A stretch of 64,000 nucleotides of DNA from Pseudomonas caricapapayae (GTDB lineage: Bacteria; Pseudomonadota; Gammaproteobacteria; Pseudomonadales; Pseudomonadaceae). The stretch is taken from assembly GCF_001400735.1 (NCBI RefSeq), contig NZ_LJPW01000157.1, positions 1 to 64,000 on the forward strand, given 5' to 3'. The position numbers and the translations under genes were made by a program. The stretch's first letter is position 1, and the number at the start of each line of letters is the position of its first letter. Below are positions 1 through 9,120 of this stretch, piece by piece. The notes beneath the pieces were generated by a model. It saw only the letters and a list, made by a program, of their open reading frames with translations, was not told the DNA's origin and did not search any database.

Positions 1-47
1 CGACCCGAGTCGAACCCCAGCCCCCCCTGAGACCACAAAACCGCTGT

Positions 48-92
48 GTGACGCAGAGCGTCACGAACTGCATGCCCACGCGGAGCGTGGGC
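48..92. repeat. Pair of short hairpins, P. syringae-type intergenic repeat
   Basis: Two perfect stem-loops stand side by side. The first has arms GTGACGC (48-54) and GCGTCAC (58-64) around AGA. The second has arms GCCCACGC (74-81) and GCGTGGGC (85-92) around GGA. Tandem hairpins of this look are, from general knowledge, abundant between genes in P. syringae-group genomes, but I cannot count copies here and saw no second copy in the window. Confidence 0.6.
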
Positions 93-98
93 ACGATA

Positions 99-136
99 GT
101 TATCCGTGCCTTCAGCCGTTATCCGTGCCTTCAGCC
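99..136. repeat. Perfect tandem direct repeat, 2 x 19 bp
   Basis: The 19-base unit GTTATCCGTGCCTTCAGCC occurs at 99-117 and again, without mismatch, at 118-136. It directly follows the double hairpin and may be a local duplication at its edge. The rest of 1-255 contains no supported gene. Confidence 0.85.
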
Positions 137-255
137 AAACTGCTCTAAAACGCTTTTCACCGCGATAGCACAAACGACGCCGATTGCGACGTAAGTGGAC
201 GGCTGAGTCCTGGCGCAGATCAGTGACAGGGCGACGGAACCCGACGAAAGAGCTG

Positions 256-1122
256 TCAGCCCTGATCCTCAATCGGATAACGGCTGTCGTTCAGGCTTTC
301 CTTGATCTTGCGCAAATGCGGCTGGAAGTCGACGCCGCGGCGTAGCGTCATGCCAGTGGCCAAAACATCGAGAACCGTGAGCTGGATGATCCTTGAGGTC
401 ATCGGCATATAGATATCGGTGTCTTCAGGCAGTGGAATGTTCAGGCTCACAGTGCTGGCCTGAGCCAGTGGCGAGCCCGCTGCCGTCAGGCCCAGCACCG
501 AGGCACCGTTGGCCCGCGCAATACGGGCCACTTCCACCAGTTCGCGGGTGCGGCCGGTGTAGGAAATGATCACGAACAGCTCACCGGTGTGCGCCACCGA
601 CGCAATCATCCGCTGCATCAGCACATCGGCATGCGCCGTGACCGCCAGATTGAAGCGGAAGAATTTGTGCTGTGCATCGAGGGCCACCGGCGCTGAAGCA
701 CCCAGTCCGAAAAAGTGGATCTGCCGCGCCTGGATCAGCATGTCTACAGATTTGCTGATCAGCGCAGGGTCCAGCTGCTGACAGGCGCTGTCCAGTGACG
801 CGATGGCGCTGCCGAAAATCTTCTGGGTGTATGCCTCGGGATTGTCGTCGGCTTCGACCGCACGGCTGACATAGGCTGCGCCGCTGGCCAAGCTTTGGGC
901 CAACTGCAGTTTCAATTCCGGATAGCCGCTGACGCTGAACGAACGGCAAAAGCGATTGACCGTCGGTTCGCTGACCTTGGCGGCCTGGGCAAGCGCTGCA
1001 ATGCTCAGCCGCGTTGCCATCTGCGGGTTGAGCAGGATGACCTCGGCCACTTTGCGCTCGGCCTTGTTCAGCTCGTCGAGCCGGCCCTGGATTTGCTCCA
1101 GGAGGTTTCTTACGCGGTCCAT
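256..1122 (-). CDS. hexR: HexR, RpiR-family transcriptional repressor of glucose catabolism
   Basis: This 288-residue protein has an N-terminal RpiR-type helix-turn-helix (about 1-77, recognition helix near [10 protein letters not shown] at 51-60) and a C-terminal SIS sugar-phosphate domain (about 125-260, with [11 protein letters not shown] at 137-147 and ISYTGRTRE at 186-194). In pseudomonads HexR represses zwf-pgl-eda, edd/glk and gap-1 and is released by 2-keto-3-deoxy-6-phosphogluconate. Here it is divergent from zwf, which supports the specific assignment over other RpiR paralogues. It may also control itself through the operator-like site at 1259-1275. Length is normal. Confidence 0.93.
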   Translation of the reverse strand: MDRVRNLLEQIQGRLDELNKAERKVAEVILLNPQMATRLSIAALAQAAKVSEPTVNRFCRSFSVSGYPELKLQLAQSLASGAAYVSRAVEADDNPEAYTQKIFGSAIASLDSACQQLDPALISKSVDMLIQARQIHFFGLGASAPVALDAQHKFFRFNLAVTAHADVLMQRMIASVAHTGELFVIISYTGRTRELVEVARIARANGASVLGLTAAGSPLAQASTVSLNIPLPEDTDIYMPMTSRIIQLTVLDVLATGMTLRRGVDFQPHLRKIKESLNDSRYPIEDQG

Positions 1123-1258
1123 TCAAAGTCCTTGTCGGGGCTGATTTACCAACGGTTTTGTCTGGGGCTTTTATTAGCCCTTTAGCCTGTAGCAAAGGTG
1201 GCCTATCGTACTGAGGGCCTGTGTTGATCACCACTGGAATATGCTTTCAGGCAGAATG

Positions 1259-1275
1259 TTGTGGTTATTACTACA
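1259..1275. promoter_or_regulatory. Candidate HexR operator between hexR and zwf
   Basis: The near-palindrome TGTGGT-TATT-ACTACA (1260-1275, preceded by a T) lies in the divergent intergenic region, 66 bases before zwf. HexR operators in gammaproteobacteria are described as TGTARTwwwAYTACA-like, or TTGT-N7/8-ACAA in P. putida. This site keeps the half-site outline with one extra central base. The match was made by eye. Confidence 0.5.
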
Positions 1276-1340
1276 TATGGCCTTGAGTAACGCCTTTAAA
1301 AAAGGTATTTGTAGCCTAACTTGATAAAAGAACCAACATT

Positions 1341-2810
1341 ATGCCCTTGATTACGGTTGAACCGTGCACATTTGCCCTGTTTGGTGCCTTGGGAGACCTG
1401 GCGGTACGCAAGCTGTTCCCGGCTCTTTATCAGCTTGATCGCGCTGGACTGCTGCATGAAGACACAAAAATTCTTGCCCTGGCGCGTGAACCAGGCGACG
1501 AACAGTCGCATCTGGCGTATATCGAAAAATCCATGCGTCGCTTCATTCCCGAGAAAGAACTCGAGCCTGAAAATCTGGCCCGGTTTCTAGCCCGCCTAAG
1601 CTATCTGCATGTCGATTTCCTTAAGGCTGAGGATTACGTCGCATTGGCCGAGCGCGTCGGCAATGCCGAAACCCTGATCGCCTATTTCGCCACACCCGCT
1701 TCGGTCTACGGTGCGATCTGCGAGAACCTTGCGTCGGTCAATCTGGCCGAGCGTACGCGCGCCGTACTGGAGAAACCCATTGGCCACGACCTGGCCTCTT
1801 CGCGCCGGGTCAATGACGCTGTGGCGCAGTTTTTCCCGGAAAACCGCGTGTATCGCATTGACCACTATCTGGGCAAAGATACGGTTCAGAACCTCATTGC
1901 CCTGCGTTTCGCCAACAGCCTTTTCGAGACCCAGTGGAACCAGAACCATATTTCTCATGTGGAAATCACAGTCGCCGAGAAGGTTGGCATCGAGGGCCGT
2001 TGGGGCTATTTCGATCAGGCCGGCCAGTTGCGCGACATGATCCAGAACCATTTGCTGCAACTGCTTTGCCTGATTGCCATGGACCCGCCAAGCGACCTGT
2101 CGGCCGACAGCATTCGTGACGAGAAGGTCAAGGTGCTCAAGGCCCTGGCGCCGTTTACCCCCGAGCGTCTGGCAACCCAGGTGGTGCGTGGCCAGTACAC
2201 CTCCGGCTACAGCGAAGGCAAGGCAGTGCCGGGTTATCTGGAGGAGGAAAACTCCAACACCCAGAGCGATACCGAAACCTTCGTCGCATTGCGTGCCGAC
2301 ATCCGCAACTGGCGCTGGTCGGGCACGCCGTTCTACCTGCGCACCGGCAAGCGTATGCCGCAGAAGCTGTCGCAGATCGTGATCCATTTCAAAGAGCCGC
2401 CGCACTACATCTTCGCGCCTGAACAGCGTTTGCAGATCAGCAACCGCCTGATCATCCGCCTGCAGCCGGACGAAGGCATTTCCTTGCAGGTGATGACCAA
2501 GGATCAGGGCCTGGACAAAGGCATGCAGTTGCGCAGCGGACCTTTGCAACTGAACTTTTCCGACACCTACCGCAGCGCTCGTGTCCCCGACGCTTATGAG
2601 CGGTTGTTGCTGGAAGTCATGCGTGGCAATCAGAACCTGTTTGTCCGCAAAGATGAAATCGAGTACGCCTGGCAATGGTGCGATCAGTTGATCGCTGGCT
2701 GGAAAAAAGCGGGCGATGCGCCCAAGCCTTATCCGGCCGGAACCTGGGGGCCAATGAGCTCCATTGCTCTGATTACTCGCGACGGGAGATCCTGGTATGG
2801 CGATATGTGA
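1341..2810 (+). CDS. zwf: Glucose-6-phosphate 1-dehydrogenase
   Basis: This is the first enzyme of the oxidative Entner-Doudoroff/pentose-phosphate entry, oxidising glucose 6-phosphate to 6-phosphogluconolactone with NAD(P)+ in the cytoplasm. The 489-residue product has the N-terminal nucleotide-binding loop [11 protein letters not shown] (14-24), EKPIGHD (144-150) and the active-site signature RIDHYLGK (172-179). Length is standard. The gene opens zwf-pgl-eda and overlaps pgl by 14 bases, so the two are probably translationally coupled. The start at 1341 has only a weak ribosome-binding site but places the coenzyme loop at the expected distance. Confidence 0.97.
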   Translation: MPLITVEPCTFALFGALGDLAVRKLFPALYQLDRAGLLHEDTKILALAREPGDEQSHLAYIEKSMRRFIPEKELEPENLARFLARLSYLHVDFLKAEDYVALAERVGNAETLIAYFATPASVYGAICENLASVNLAERTRAVLEKPIGHDLASSRRVNDAVAQFFPENRVYRIDHYLGKDTVQNLIALRFANSLFETQWNQNHISHVEITVAEKVGIEGRWGYFDQAGQLRDMIQNHLLQLLCLIAMDPPSDLSADSIRDEKVKVLKALAPFTPERLATQVVRGQYTSGYSEGKAVPGYLEEENSNTQSDTETFVALRADIRNWRWSGTPFYLRTGKRMPQKLSQIVIHFKEPPHYIFAPEQRLQISNRLIIRLQPDEGISLQVMTKDQGLDKGMQLRSGPLQLNFSDTYRSARVPDAYERLLLEVMRGNQNLFVRKDEIEYAWQWCDQLIAGWKKAGDAPKPYPAGTWGPMSSIALITRDGRSWYGDM

Positions 2811-3510
2811 CCTTCAGCTACCGGCAGGACTGGTAGCGCGTGATTTCGACACGCCTCAGCAACTGGCCGATGCACTGGCTACCAATGTAGCCGAGCGTCT
2901 GCAACAGGCAATCGGTGAAAACGGCGCAGCGACCCTGGTGGTGTCCGGTGGCCGCAGTCCGGTGGCTTTTTTTCAGAGTCTGGCGGTAAAGCCGCTGGAC
3001 TGGTCGAAAGTGGTTATCAGTCTGGCCGATGAGCGTTTCGTTCCGACCGAGCATGCCGACAGCAATGCGGGGCTGTTGCAGCGTCACCTGCTGCAGGGCC
3101 CTGCGGCGAAGGCCAGGTTTCTTGGCTTGTACAGCGTAGCGAGCAGTGTCGAGGAGGCAGCTCTGGCTGCCGATCAGGCACTGGCCGAGCTGCCGCCCAT
3201 TGATGTGCTTGTTCTGGGCATGGGCGACGACGGGCATACCGCGTCGCTGTTTCCCGACAGTCCGAATTTGCAAGAAGCCCTTGATCTGCAAGGCGAGCGC
3301 CGCTGCCTGCCGATGCTGGCACCGAGCGTACCGCATCAGCGTCTGACCCTGACCCGCCGTCTGCTGGCGTCGGCGCGTTCGCCGATCCTGTCGGTGTCCG
3401 GTCAGGCCAAACTCGACACCCTGCGCACAGCGCTGGCGGGCGATGACCTCGCCGAAATGCCGGTGCGTGCCTTTCTCAACCCGTCTCTCGAGATCTACTG
3501 GTGCCCATAA
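2797..3510 (+). CDS. pgl: 6-phosphogluconolactonase
   Basis: This enzyme hydrolyses 6-phosphogluconolactone to 6-phosphogluconate, the step after Zwf. The 237-residue protein belongs to the glucosamine-6-phosphate isomerase/6PGL family and shows SGGRSP (50-55), DERFVP (78-83) and the catalytic-region signature [13 protein letters not shown] (141-153). Its ATG lies inside the end of zwf, behind GGGAGA, which fits translational coupling in an operon continuing to eda. Confidence 0.96.
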   Translation: MAICDLQLPAGLVARDFDTPQQLADALATNVAERLQQAIGENGAATLVVSGGRSPVAFFQSLAVKPLDWSKVVISLADERFVPTEHADSNAGLLQRHLLQGPAAKARFLGLYSVASSVEEAALAADQALAELPPIDVLVLGMGDDGHTASLFPDSPNLQEALDLQGERRCLPMLAPSVPHQRLTLTRRLLASARSPILSVSGQAKLDTLRTALAGDDLAEMPVRAFLNPSLEIYWCP

Positions 3511-3527
3511 GCAAAGGAACCGTCGCC

Positions 3528-4202
3528 ATGACACAGAACGAAAATAATCAGCCGCTCATCAGCATGGCGAACAAGATTGCCCGGATCGACGAACTTTGCG
3601 CCAAGGCGAAGATTCTGCCGGTCATTACCATTGCCCGTGATCAGGATGTGCTGCCCCTGGCCGATGCCCTGGCCGCTGGCGGCATGACCGCACTGGAAGT
3701 TACCTTGCGCTCGGCGTTCGGCCTGAGCGCGATCCGCACCCTGCGTGAACAGCGTCCCGAGTTGTGTGTAGGCGCCGGAACCATTCTGGACCGCAAGATG
3801 CTGGCAGACGCCGAAGCGGCCGGTTCGCAGTTCATCGTTACCCCGGGCAGTACGCAAGACTTGCTGCAGGCCGCAGTCGACAGCCCGCTGCCCCTGCTGC
3901 CAGGCGTCAGCAGTGCCTCGGAAATCATGATCGGTTATGCCATGGGCTATCGCCGTTTCAAGCTTTTCCCGGCAGAGATCAGCGGTGGTGTTGCAGCGAT
4001 CAAGGCCCTGGGCGGTCCTTTCAATGAAGTGCGTTTTTGCCCGACTGGCGGCGTCAACGAGCAGAACCTCAAGAACTACATGGCCCTGCCTAACGTCATG
4101 TGCGTTGGCGGGACCTGGATGATCGATAACGCCTGGGTCAGGAATGGCGATTGGGGCCGTATTCAGGAGGCCACTGCCCAAGCCCTGGCCCTGTTCGACT
4201 GA
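3528..4202 (+). CDS. eda: KDPG/KHG aldolase
   Basis: This aldolase cleaves 2-keto-3-deoxy-6-phosphogluconate to pyruvate and glyceraldehyde 3-phosphate, completing the Entner-Doudoroff route fed by Zwf and Pgl. I use the ATG at 3528, behind AAAGGAA, giving 224 residues; an in-frame GTG at 3501 overlaps pgl and would add nine atypical residues. The Schiff-base lysine is K145 in RRFKLFPAE, and E57 in LEVTLR is the likely acid/base residue. It is the last gene of the operon and is followed by a strong terminator. Confidence 0.96.
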   Translation: MTQNENNQPLISMANKIARIDELCAKAKILPVITIARDQDVLPLADALAAGGMTALEVTLRSAFGLSAIRTLREQRPELCVGAGTILDRKMLADAEAAGSQFIVTPGSTQDLLQAAVDSPLPLLPGVSSASEIMIGYAMGYRRFKLFPAEISGGVAAIKALGGPFNEVRFCPTGGVNEQNLKNYMALPNVMCVGGTWMIDNAWVRNGDWGRIQEATAQALALFD

Positions 4203-4274
4203 TCGACAGGCATTTCAGAGTCAGTCCAGGTGGACGGCTCAGGTAAAGAAGTTGTTGTTGGTTGTATGGCTTTG

Positions 4275-4306
4275 CGGTGCCCCCTGGTCCGGGGCACCGT
4301 TTTTTT
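4275..4306 (+). terminator. Rho-independent terminator of zwf-pgl-eda
   Basis: A perfect 9-bp stem, CGGTGCCCC (4275-4283) with GGGGCACCG (4291-4299), has a 7-base loop and is followed directly by seven T. It lies 73 bases after the eda stop. Confidence 0.93.
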
Positions 4307-4346
4307 CCTTTCAGGACCGTGCAATTTTTGTTTGCCCGCGTGTGTT

Positions 4347-4586
4347 CTACCCCTTGTCCTTGAATGACTGACGCGGACGTGTGCGCAACGGGTCCAGCAG
4401 TCCACTCAGGCCGTTGTGATCGATTTCCTGCATCAGGGCCAACAAACTTCCCAATTCACCTTTGGGGAAGCCTTCACGTGCGAACCAGTTAAGGTAATGC
4501 CCTGGTAGATCAGCGATCAGCCGACCCTTGTATTTACCGAACGGCATTTCCTGTGTGACCAACAGCTTGAGTGTGTCCGGATTCAT
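4347..4586 (-). CDS. DUF3820 family small protein
   Basis: This 79-residue protein carries the DUF3820 hallmark MPFGKYKG near residue 14 and the following sequence LIADLPGHYLNWFAREGFP. Family members are small and found across gammaproteobacteria; their role is not established, although some resemble parts of exonuclease-associated proteins. The ATG at 4586 is preceded by AGG at suitable spacing; an upstream in-frame ATG at 4628 would add 14 residues that look non-coding. It is a single gene convergent with eda. Confidence 0.75.
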   Translation of the reverse strand: MNPDTLKLLVTQEMPFGKYKGRLIADLPGHYLNWFAREGFPKGELGSLLALMQEIDHNGLSGLLDPLRTRPRQSFKDKG

Positions 4587-4731
4587 CGCCGATACCTGTG
4601 TTCTCGTTTGCGCCGACGATACGTGCATTCTGCATGCAGGCCAATCGACAGATCATGCAGAAGTCACGATCGGGTAATTGTGAAAATTTCGTAAATATTT
4701 GATTTTAAAGCATTATTTTCATTTCAATAAC

Positions 4732-4747
4732 TGGCACGGTGTCTGCA
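4732..4747 (+). promoter_or_regulatory. Sigma-54 (-24/-12) promoter before the DUF2383 gene
   Basis: TGGCAC-GGTGT-CTGCA matches the consensus TGGCAC-N5-TTGCW at all but one position and keeps the invariant GG-N10-GC. The predicted transcription start is about 40 bases before the ATG at 4801. An enhancer-binding protein would be needed; none is encoded next to it. Confidence 0.65.
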
Positions 4748-4800
4748 ATTACCTAGATATCGAACACTTTCGTATCAACCTGCCATTAGGAAATTATCAA

Positions 4801-5271
4801 ATGACTGATATCAACAAAGAAACGATCTCTATTCTGAATGACTTGGTCGAAACCAGCATCGACGGCAAAGAAGGCTTCGAAACCAGCGCCAAGAACGCGA
4901 AGACTCCAAGCGTAAAAGAATTCTTCGCACGTCGTGCCATTGAAGTTGGCAAGGCAGTCACTGACCTGCAGGCGCATGTACAGCGACTGGGCGGCAAGCC
5001 GGAAGATTCCTCCAGCGTATCGGCTGACATCCATCAGGCATGGGTCAAGCTGAAAACTGCGTTCACCAGCAATGATGATCTGGCTGTGCTGGAGGAAGCA
5101 GAGCGTGGTGAAGACGTCGCCAAGAAGGCCTACAGCAAGGCAATCGAGAAGCTGAATGAGAAAGGCGCTGATGCAACCGTGGTTGCCTTGGTCAAAGATC
5201 AGTACCAAGGTGTTCTGAAGAACCACGACGAAGTAAAAGCATTGCGTGACGCGGCCCGCGCTGCGGCGTAA
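4801..5271 (+). CDS. DUF2383, PA2169-type four-helix-bundle protein
   Basis: This 156-residue, highly charged and helical protein belongs to the PA2169/DUF2383 ferritin-like family. Acidic and histidine residues spread over four predicted helices (about 5-30, 38-62, 80-108, 118-150) agree with a ferritin-like bundle, but a metal site is not proven. Family members are often stress- or stationary-phase-induced and their biochemical role is unknown. The ATG at 4801 follows TTAGGAAAT; an in-frame start at 4699 would add a poor extension running across the sigma-54 promoter. The gene is monocistronic, bounded by that promoter and a terminator. Confidence 0.8.
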   Translation: MTDINKETISILNDLVETSIDGKEGFETSAKNAKTPSVKEFFARRAIEVGKAVTDLQAHVQRLGGKPEDSSSVSADIHQAWVKLKTAFTSNDDLAVLEEAERGEDVAKKAYSKAIEKLNEKGADATVVALVKDQYQGVLKNHDEVKALRDAARAAA

Positions 5272-5297
5272 GCCGATGCGTCAGCGCTGACCGAAAA

Positions 5298-5323
5298 AAC
5301 GCCAGCCAGCCTGGCGTTTTTTT
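5298..5323. terminator. Terminator between the convergent DUF2383 and cyclase genes
   Basis: The stem AACGCCAG (5298-5305) / CTGGCGTT (5311-5318) has a 5-base loop. It is followed by a T-run ending at 5323 and preceded by an A-run, so it could act in both directions. Confidence 0.88.
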
Positions 5324-5341
5324 ATGCCCGAAGATGGCACG

Positions 5342-6871
5342 TCAAACCTCATCTATCACTTTTCTGGCAACTGCACTGCGGTACTCGACCCGGTTACGCC
5401 CATTGTCCTTGGCCTGATACAGCGCCTTGTCGGCCACTCCAAAAAATGCCTCCAGTTTGTCGCCTTGGCGAACGATATCCGAAGCGACCCCGATGCTCAC
5501 GGTGATGGGATGCTTGGCATTCATGAACAGCGGGAGTGACTCTGCGGCCTTGCGGATTTTTTCCGCGATCAGCATGGCTCCCGGCAATTCTGTTTCCGGC
5601 AGCACAACCACGAACTCCTCCCCTCCATAGCGCGCAACCTGGTCACCCGGTCGACGAATGTTATCCGAGATGGTCTGTGCGATCAGACGCAACGCCTCAT
5701 CCCCGCCTTGATGGCCGTGGCGTTCATTGAATGCCTTGAAATGGTCCACGTCGATCATCAGCAAGGAAAGCTGCTTGCCGGAGCGCTGTGCCCGCGCCCA
5801 TTCAGTCTCCATGGCTTCGTCGAGCTGACGACGATTGTCGAGACCGGTCAAGCCGTCCGTCGCAGCGAGGCTGGCCAGCGCATCTTCGGCACGGTGACGT
5901 CTTCGCAACTCGCGACTCAGCAACCCTGTGAGCCACAGGATTCCGAGACACAGCACACTGGTGGCGGAGCCGACCAGCCAGGCGTTGCGCCGCCATACGG
6001 CATACACTTCGTCCTCGGACTGGCCGATGACGACCACCAGCGGCAGATTGCCGACCCTGGAAAACGTATACAGCCGACGAGCGTTCAACTGCGTCGACAT
6101 GGCGGCAAAACTGCCGTCGCCTTCTTGAATAATGCGCTGAAAGTTGGGGCTGTGGCTGTAATCCTTGCCGATCAGGTCTTCACCCTCCAGATCGGGGTAG
6201 CGAACAATCAGGATGCCTGCGGTATTGATCAGGTTGATACTGCTGTCGCTGCCCAGGTTCTGGCTCATGAACAAGTGCTTGAAATACACCAGGCGCATGG
6301 CCGCACTCACAATCCCGGCGAATTCACCGTTGGGTCCCGACATACGCCGGCTGAAACTGATACACCAGTCCTTGTAGCCCCAGCGAGTCTTGTACGGCGA
6401 ACTGACGTGGAGATTCAGCGAGGGATCCACAGCGTGCTCTTTGAAATATGAACGGTCAGAAAAGTTGTCATTTCGGGGCATGACGGACAGTGAGTCAGCC
6501 AGTATTGCGCCCTTGTTATCGAGCAACACCAGATCACCCTTGTATGACGCTGCGGTGGAGCGATCAAACAGGACAAGTTGTCGCAGTTCAGGTGACAGGT
6601 CCTTGAGGTCAGGACGTTGCCACGCGCTGATCATGCCTTGCAGGGACGAGTCGTACAGTTCTGCGTTATGCAGGACGTCTGCATCGATCAATTGCACGAT
6701 ATTGGCCGCTGCACGGGCCGCCGTATCGGCTGCATCCTCGCGTTCCCGGGCCAGAAGAGATGCCACGATCGCCAGAATGGCGAGCATTGAAACCGAGCTG
6801 CCGAAGACCAGCAGGAGCTCCGGACGGGTCCACGCGAGCCGGGCGCGCCGAGATAACGCAAACAACATCAT
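5342..6871 (-). CDS. Membrane diguanylate cyclase with periplasmic Cache sensor
   Basis: This 509-residue protein has a transmembrane helix (about 19-41), a large periplasmic region resembling a double Cache domain (about 45-295), a second helix (297-317) and a C-terminal GGDEF domain (about 335-495). The active-site motif is GGEEF at 416-420, and an inhibitory I-site RxxD is present at 407-410. It should therefore make cyclic di-GMP in response to an extracellular ligand, with product inhibition. It stands alone, 207 bases downstream of the kinase gene of the RND operon and in the same orientation. The ligand cannot be read from sequence. Confidence 0.9.
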   Translation of the reverse strand: MMLFALSRRARLAWTRPELLLVFGSSVSMLAILAIVASLLAREREDAADTAARAAANIVQLIDADVLHNAELYDSSLQGMISAWQRPDLKDLSPELRQLVLFDRSTAASYKGDLVLLDNKGAILADSLSVMPRNDNFSDRSYFKEHAVDPSLNLHVSSPYKTRWGYKDWCISFSRRMSGPNGEFAGIVSAAMRLVYFKHLFMSQNLGSDSSINLINTAGILIVRYPDLEGEDLIGKDYSHSPNFQRIIQEGDGSFAAMSTQLNARRLYTFSRVGNLPLVVVIGQSEDEVYAVWRRNAWLVGSATSVLCLGILWLTGLLSRELRRRHRAEDALASLAATDGLTGLDNRRQLDEAMETEWARAQRSGKQLSLLMIDVDHFKAFNERHGHQGGDEALRLIAQTISDNIRRPGDQVARYGGEEFVVVLPETELPGAMLIAEKIRKAAESLPLFMNAKHPITVSIGVASDIVRQGDKLEAFFGVADKALYQAKDNGRNRVEYRSAVARKVIDEV

Positions 6872-7033
6872 TGGTTGTTCTACCTGCAGACGGTGAGTCT
6901 TGAGAAATGGTTAAGACAGTTAAATTGTTTTCCGGGTGTTGCGGCTGGGTATATAGCACGCTCCTTATAGCCTCATATGAATGGAATGTGAATAAAGCAA
7001 GTGTATTTAAAAGGATGCGAACAGACGCACATG

Positions 7034-7060
7034 AAAGGGCACGCAAAACAGGTTGTGCCC
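7034..7060 (-). terminator. Possible weak terminator after the sensor kinase gene
   Basis: Read leftward, the 6-bp stem GGGCAC/GTGCCC (7060-7055 with 7042-7037) is followed by only three T. It lies just after the kinase stop and before the cyclase gene. The weak T-tract makes termination doubtful. Confidence 0.35.
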
Positions 7061-7078
7061 ACTTGACGTCTTCAAGTA

Positions 7079-8443
7079 TCAGCGAGGAAGGTGGATACCG
7101 AATGTGTTGACGCCCTTGCCGCTATTCACGAATACAGTGCCGCCATGCATCAGCGCAATCGCCTTGACGATGGCCAGCCCCAGGCCATGATTGGCGCCGC
7201 TGTTGCTGCGTGACGCATCGACCCGATAAAAGCGCTCGAAGAGTCTGGGCAAATGTTCCGGAGCGATTGGCGCGCCCGGATTGGTTACGCCGATACTTAT
7301 ATGGGCACCGCAGGATTCGATAGTGACCTGAATGACGTTGCCGGCATCGGTGTGCTGCACAGCGTTATGCAGCAAGTTGATCAGGGCGCGGCGCAGGTGA
7401 GGTTTTTCAATCGGCGCACTGGCGTCGCCCGCTACCCGAACTTTCACCTGCGCGTCCTCCAGAATGAAGTCCAGGTAGTCCAGCGTGGTAGCCACCTCAT
7501 CTGCCAGTGACGCGCAGGTCTGTGCCTTGACCTTGGTGCCCTGATCTGCGCTGGCCAGAAACAGCATGTCGTTGATGATCGAGCGCAAACGCTCCAGTTC
7601 TTCGAGGTTCGATTGCAATACCTCGAAATAATGCTCGGCAGAGCGACCGCGAGTCAGCGCCACCTGGGTCTGACCGATCAGGTTGGTCAATGGTGAGCGA
7701 AGCTCGTGCGCGACATCGGCATTGAACGATTCCAGTCTTGAGTAGGCTTGCTCGACCCGTTCCAGCGTGGAGTTGAACGAGGCCACGAACTGCTCGAGCT
7801 CGGGTGGCAGCGGCGACAGCTGCAAGCGCCCCGACAACCGTGGCGGGGCGAGTTTCTGAACTTCCTGCGAGAGGCTGGTCAGCGGGCGCAGGCCAATGCG
7901 CGCGACCCAGTAACCCAGCACCGAAGCCAGCAGAATCCCTAGCGTGGCCAGGCTGATCAGTGCGACCAGCAGCGAGTGCTGTGTGTGCCAGAACGTCTCG
8001 GTGTCGATGGCGGTCAGAAAGCGTAACGCCGGGCGCTGCTCCTTGGCCGGGAACTCGCTGACCAGCACTTTGAACGCAAAAGGGTGGTCAGCCAGTTTCA
8101 GGTCGTGCATGCCCAGCGGACCCTGCGCAAAGCGACGAATGTCCACGCCGGGATTGCCGAACTCGTAGAGCGGATTGTCACTCACCACCCAGAAGCGCAG
8201 GCGTTTGTCTTCTTCGCTGAGCAACGCGAGCTTTGCCTTGATCTTGCCCCAATGCTCCGGGTTGCCAAAACGATTGACCGCCGATTCCAGCACGCTGTAG
8301 CGCGCATCGACCTCGGCGCGCGGCAACAGGTCCAGGCTCTTGTCGACCTGCAGATACAACGCCCAGCCGATCAGCAGGAACACCACCAGCGCCACCAGCG
8401 CGAACAGGCCGCTAAGGCGCAGGGCAATCGAGTCAACCCGCAC
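7079..8443 (-). CDS. Heavy-metal-type sensor histidine kinase
   Basis: This inner-membrane kinase resembles the CusS/CopS/IrlS family. The 454-residue product has a transmembrane helix (10-31), a periplasmic sensor region (about 32-155), a second helix (156-180), a HAMP linker, a HisKA domain with phospho-acceptor H246 in NADVAHELRSP, and a C-terminal ATPase domain with the G-box HGLGLAIVKA. I use the GTG at 8443, overlapping the end of the regulator gene by 11 bases; a longer reading from 8551 would translate regulator sequence in the wrong frame. It is co-transcribed with the RND pump, so it probably senses a pump substrate or the envelope stress it relieves. Confidence 0.9.
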   Translation of the reverse strand: MRVDSIALRLSGLFALVALVVFLLIGWALYLQVDKSLDLLPRAEVDARYSVLESAVNRFGNPEHWGKIKAKLALLSEEDKRLRFWVVSDNPLYEFGNPGVDIRRFAQGPLGMHDLKLADHPFAFKVLVSEFPAKEQRPALRFLTAIDTETFWHTQHSLLVALISLATLGILLASVLGYWVARIGLRPLTSLSQEVQKLAPPRLSGRLQLSPLPPELEQFVASFNSTLERVEQAYSRLESFNADVAHELRSPLTNLIGQTQVALTRGRSAEHYFEVLQSNLEELERLRSIINDMLFLASADQGTKVKAQTCASLADEVATTLDYLDFILEDAQVKVRVAGDASAPIEKPHLRRALINLLHNAVQHTDAGNVIQVTIESCGAHISIGVTNPGAPIAPEHLPRLFERFYRVDASRSNSGANHGLGLAIVKAIALMHGGTVFVNSGKGVNTFGIHLPR

Positions 8444-9110
8444 TGCGGTTCTCCAGCACATAGCCCATGCCGCGAATGGTGTGCAGCAGTTTGTGCTCGT
8501 GAGGACCATCGAGTTTGGCGCGCAAGCGTTTGATCGCGACTTCGACGACATTGGTATCGCTGTCGAAGTTGATGTCCCAGACCATCTCGGCGATTGAGGT
8601 CTTGGAGAGGATGTCGCCCTGACGTCTGGCCAGCACGCTGAGCAGCGAGAACTCCTTGGCGGTAAGGTCCAGACGCATGCCGGCGCGTGTCGCCTTGCGG
8701 CTGATCAAGTCTATCCACAGGTCGGCGATGGTAATCTGCACCGGCTCGTGACCGCCGCTGCGACGGGTCAGCGCCTGCAGACGGGCGACCAGTTCCAGAA
8801 AGGAAAACGGCTTGCCGAGATAATCGTCGGCACCTTCGCGCAGACCGCGAATGCGGTCATCGACCTGCTCGCGAGCCGTCAGCATGATGACGGGCGTCTG
8901 CTTGCGTGCGCGCAATGCACGCAGCACGCCGAAACCGTCGAGGCCCGGCAGCATCACATCAAGAATGATGATTGCGTGGTCGTTTTCCAGCGCCAGGTGC
9001 AGGCCTTCGATGCCGTCGCGGGCGACGTCGACGGCATAGCCCTGTTCGGTCAGGCCGCGACGCAGGTAGTCAGCGGTTTTTTCTTCGTCTTCGATAATCA
9101 GCACGCGCAT
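8433..9110 (-). CDS. OmpR-family response regulator, CusR/CopR type
   Basis: This 225-residue regulator has a receiver domain with acidic pocket EDE (7-9), phospho-acceptor D51 in IIILDVMLPG and conserved K100, followed by an OmpR/PhoB winged-helix domain (about 125-220, ending in TIRGMGYVLE). It lies between the RND gene (10 bases away) and its kinase (11-base overlap), so pump and regulator are very likely one transcript with autoregulation. Metal-sensing relatives are the closest in appearance, but an antibiotic or plant compound could equally be the signal. Confidence 0.92.
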   Translation of the reverse strand: MRVLIIEDEEKTADYLRRGLTEQGYAVDVARDGIEGLHLALENDHAIIILDVMLPGLDGFGVLRALRARKQTPVIMLTAREQVDDRIRGLREGADDYLGKPFSFLELVARLQALTRRSGGHEPVQITIADLWIDLISRKATRAGMRLDLTAKEFSLLSVLARRQGDILSKTSIAEMVWDINFDSDTNVVEVAIKRLRAKLDGPHEHKLLHTIRGMGYVLENRSAG

Positions 9111-9120
9111 CGGGCGACTC

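Noticed and set aside
1-30. Possible tRNA 3' part (GTTCGA-like sequence on the minus strand)
   Set aside because: No acceptor, anticodon or D-arm can be folded around it, and the first bases are cut by the window edge.
581-1234. Long antisense-frame reading overlapping hexR
   Set aside because: It is in another frame of the same strand as hexR, rich in arginine and without family features, and conflicts with a clear RpiR protein.
1596-2675. 359-codon open frame antisense to zwf
   Set aside because: It is a GC-rich shadow of zwf with no recognisable domain or ribosome-binding site.
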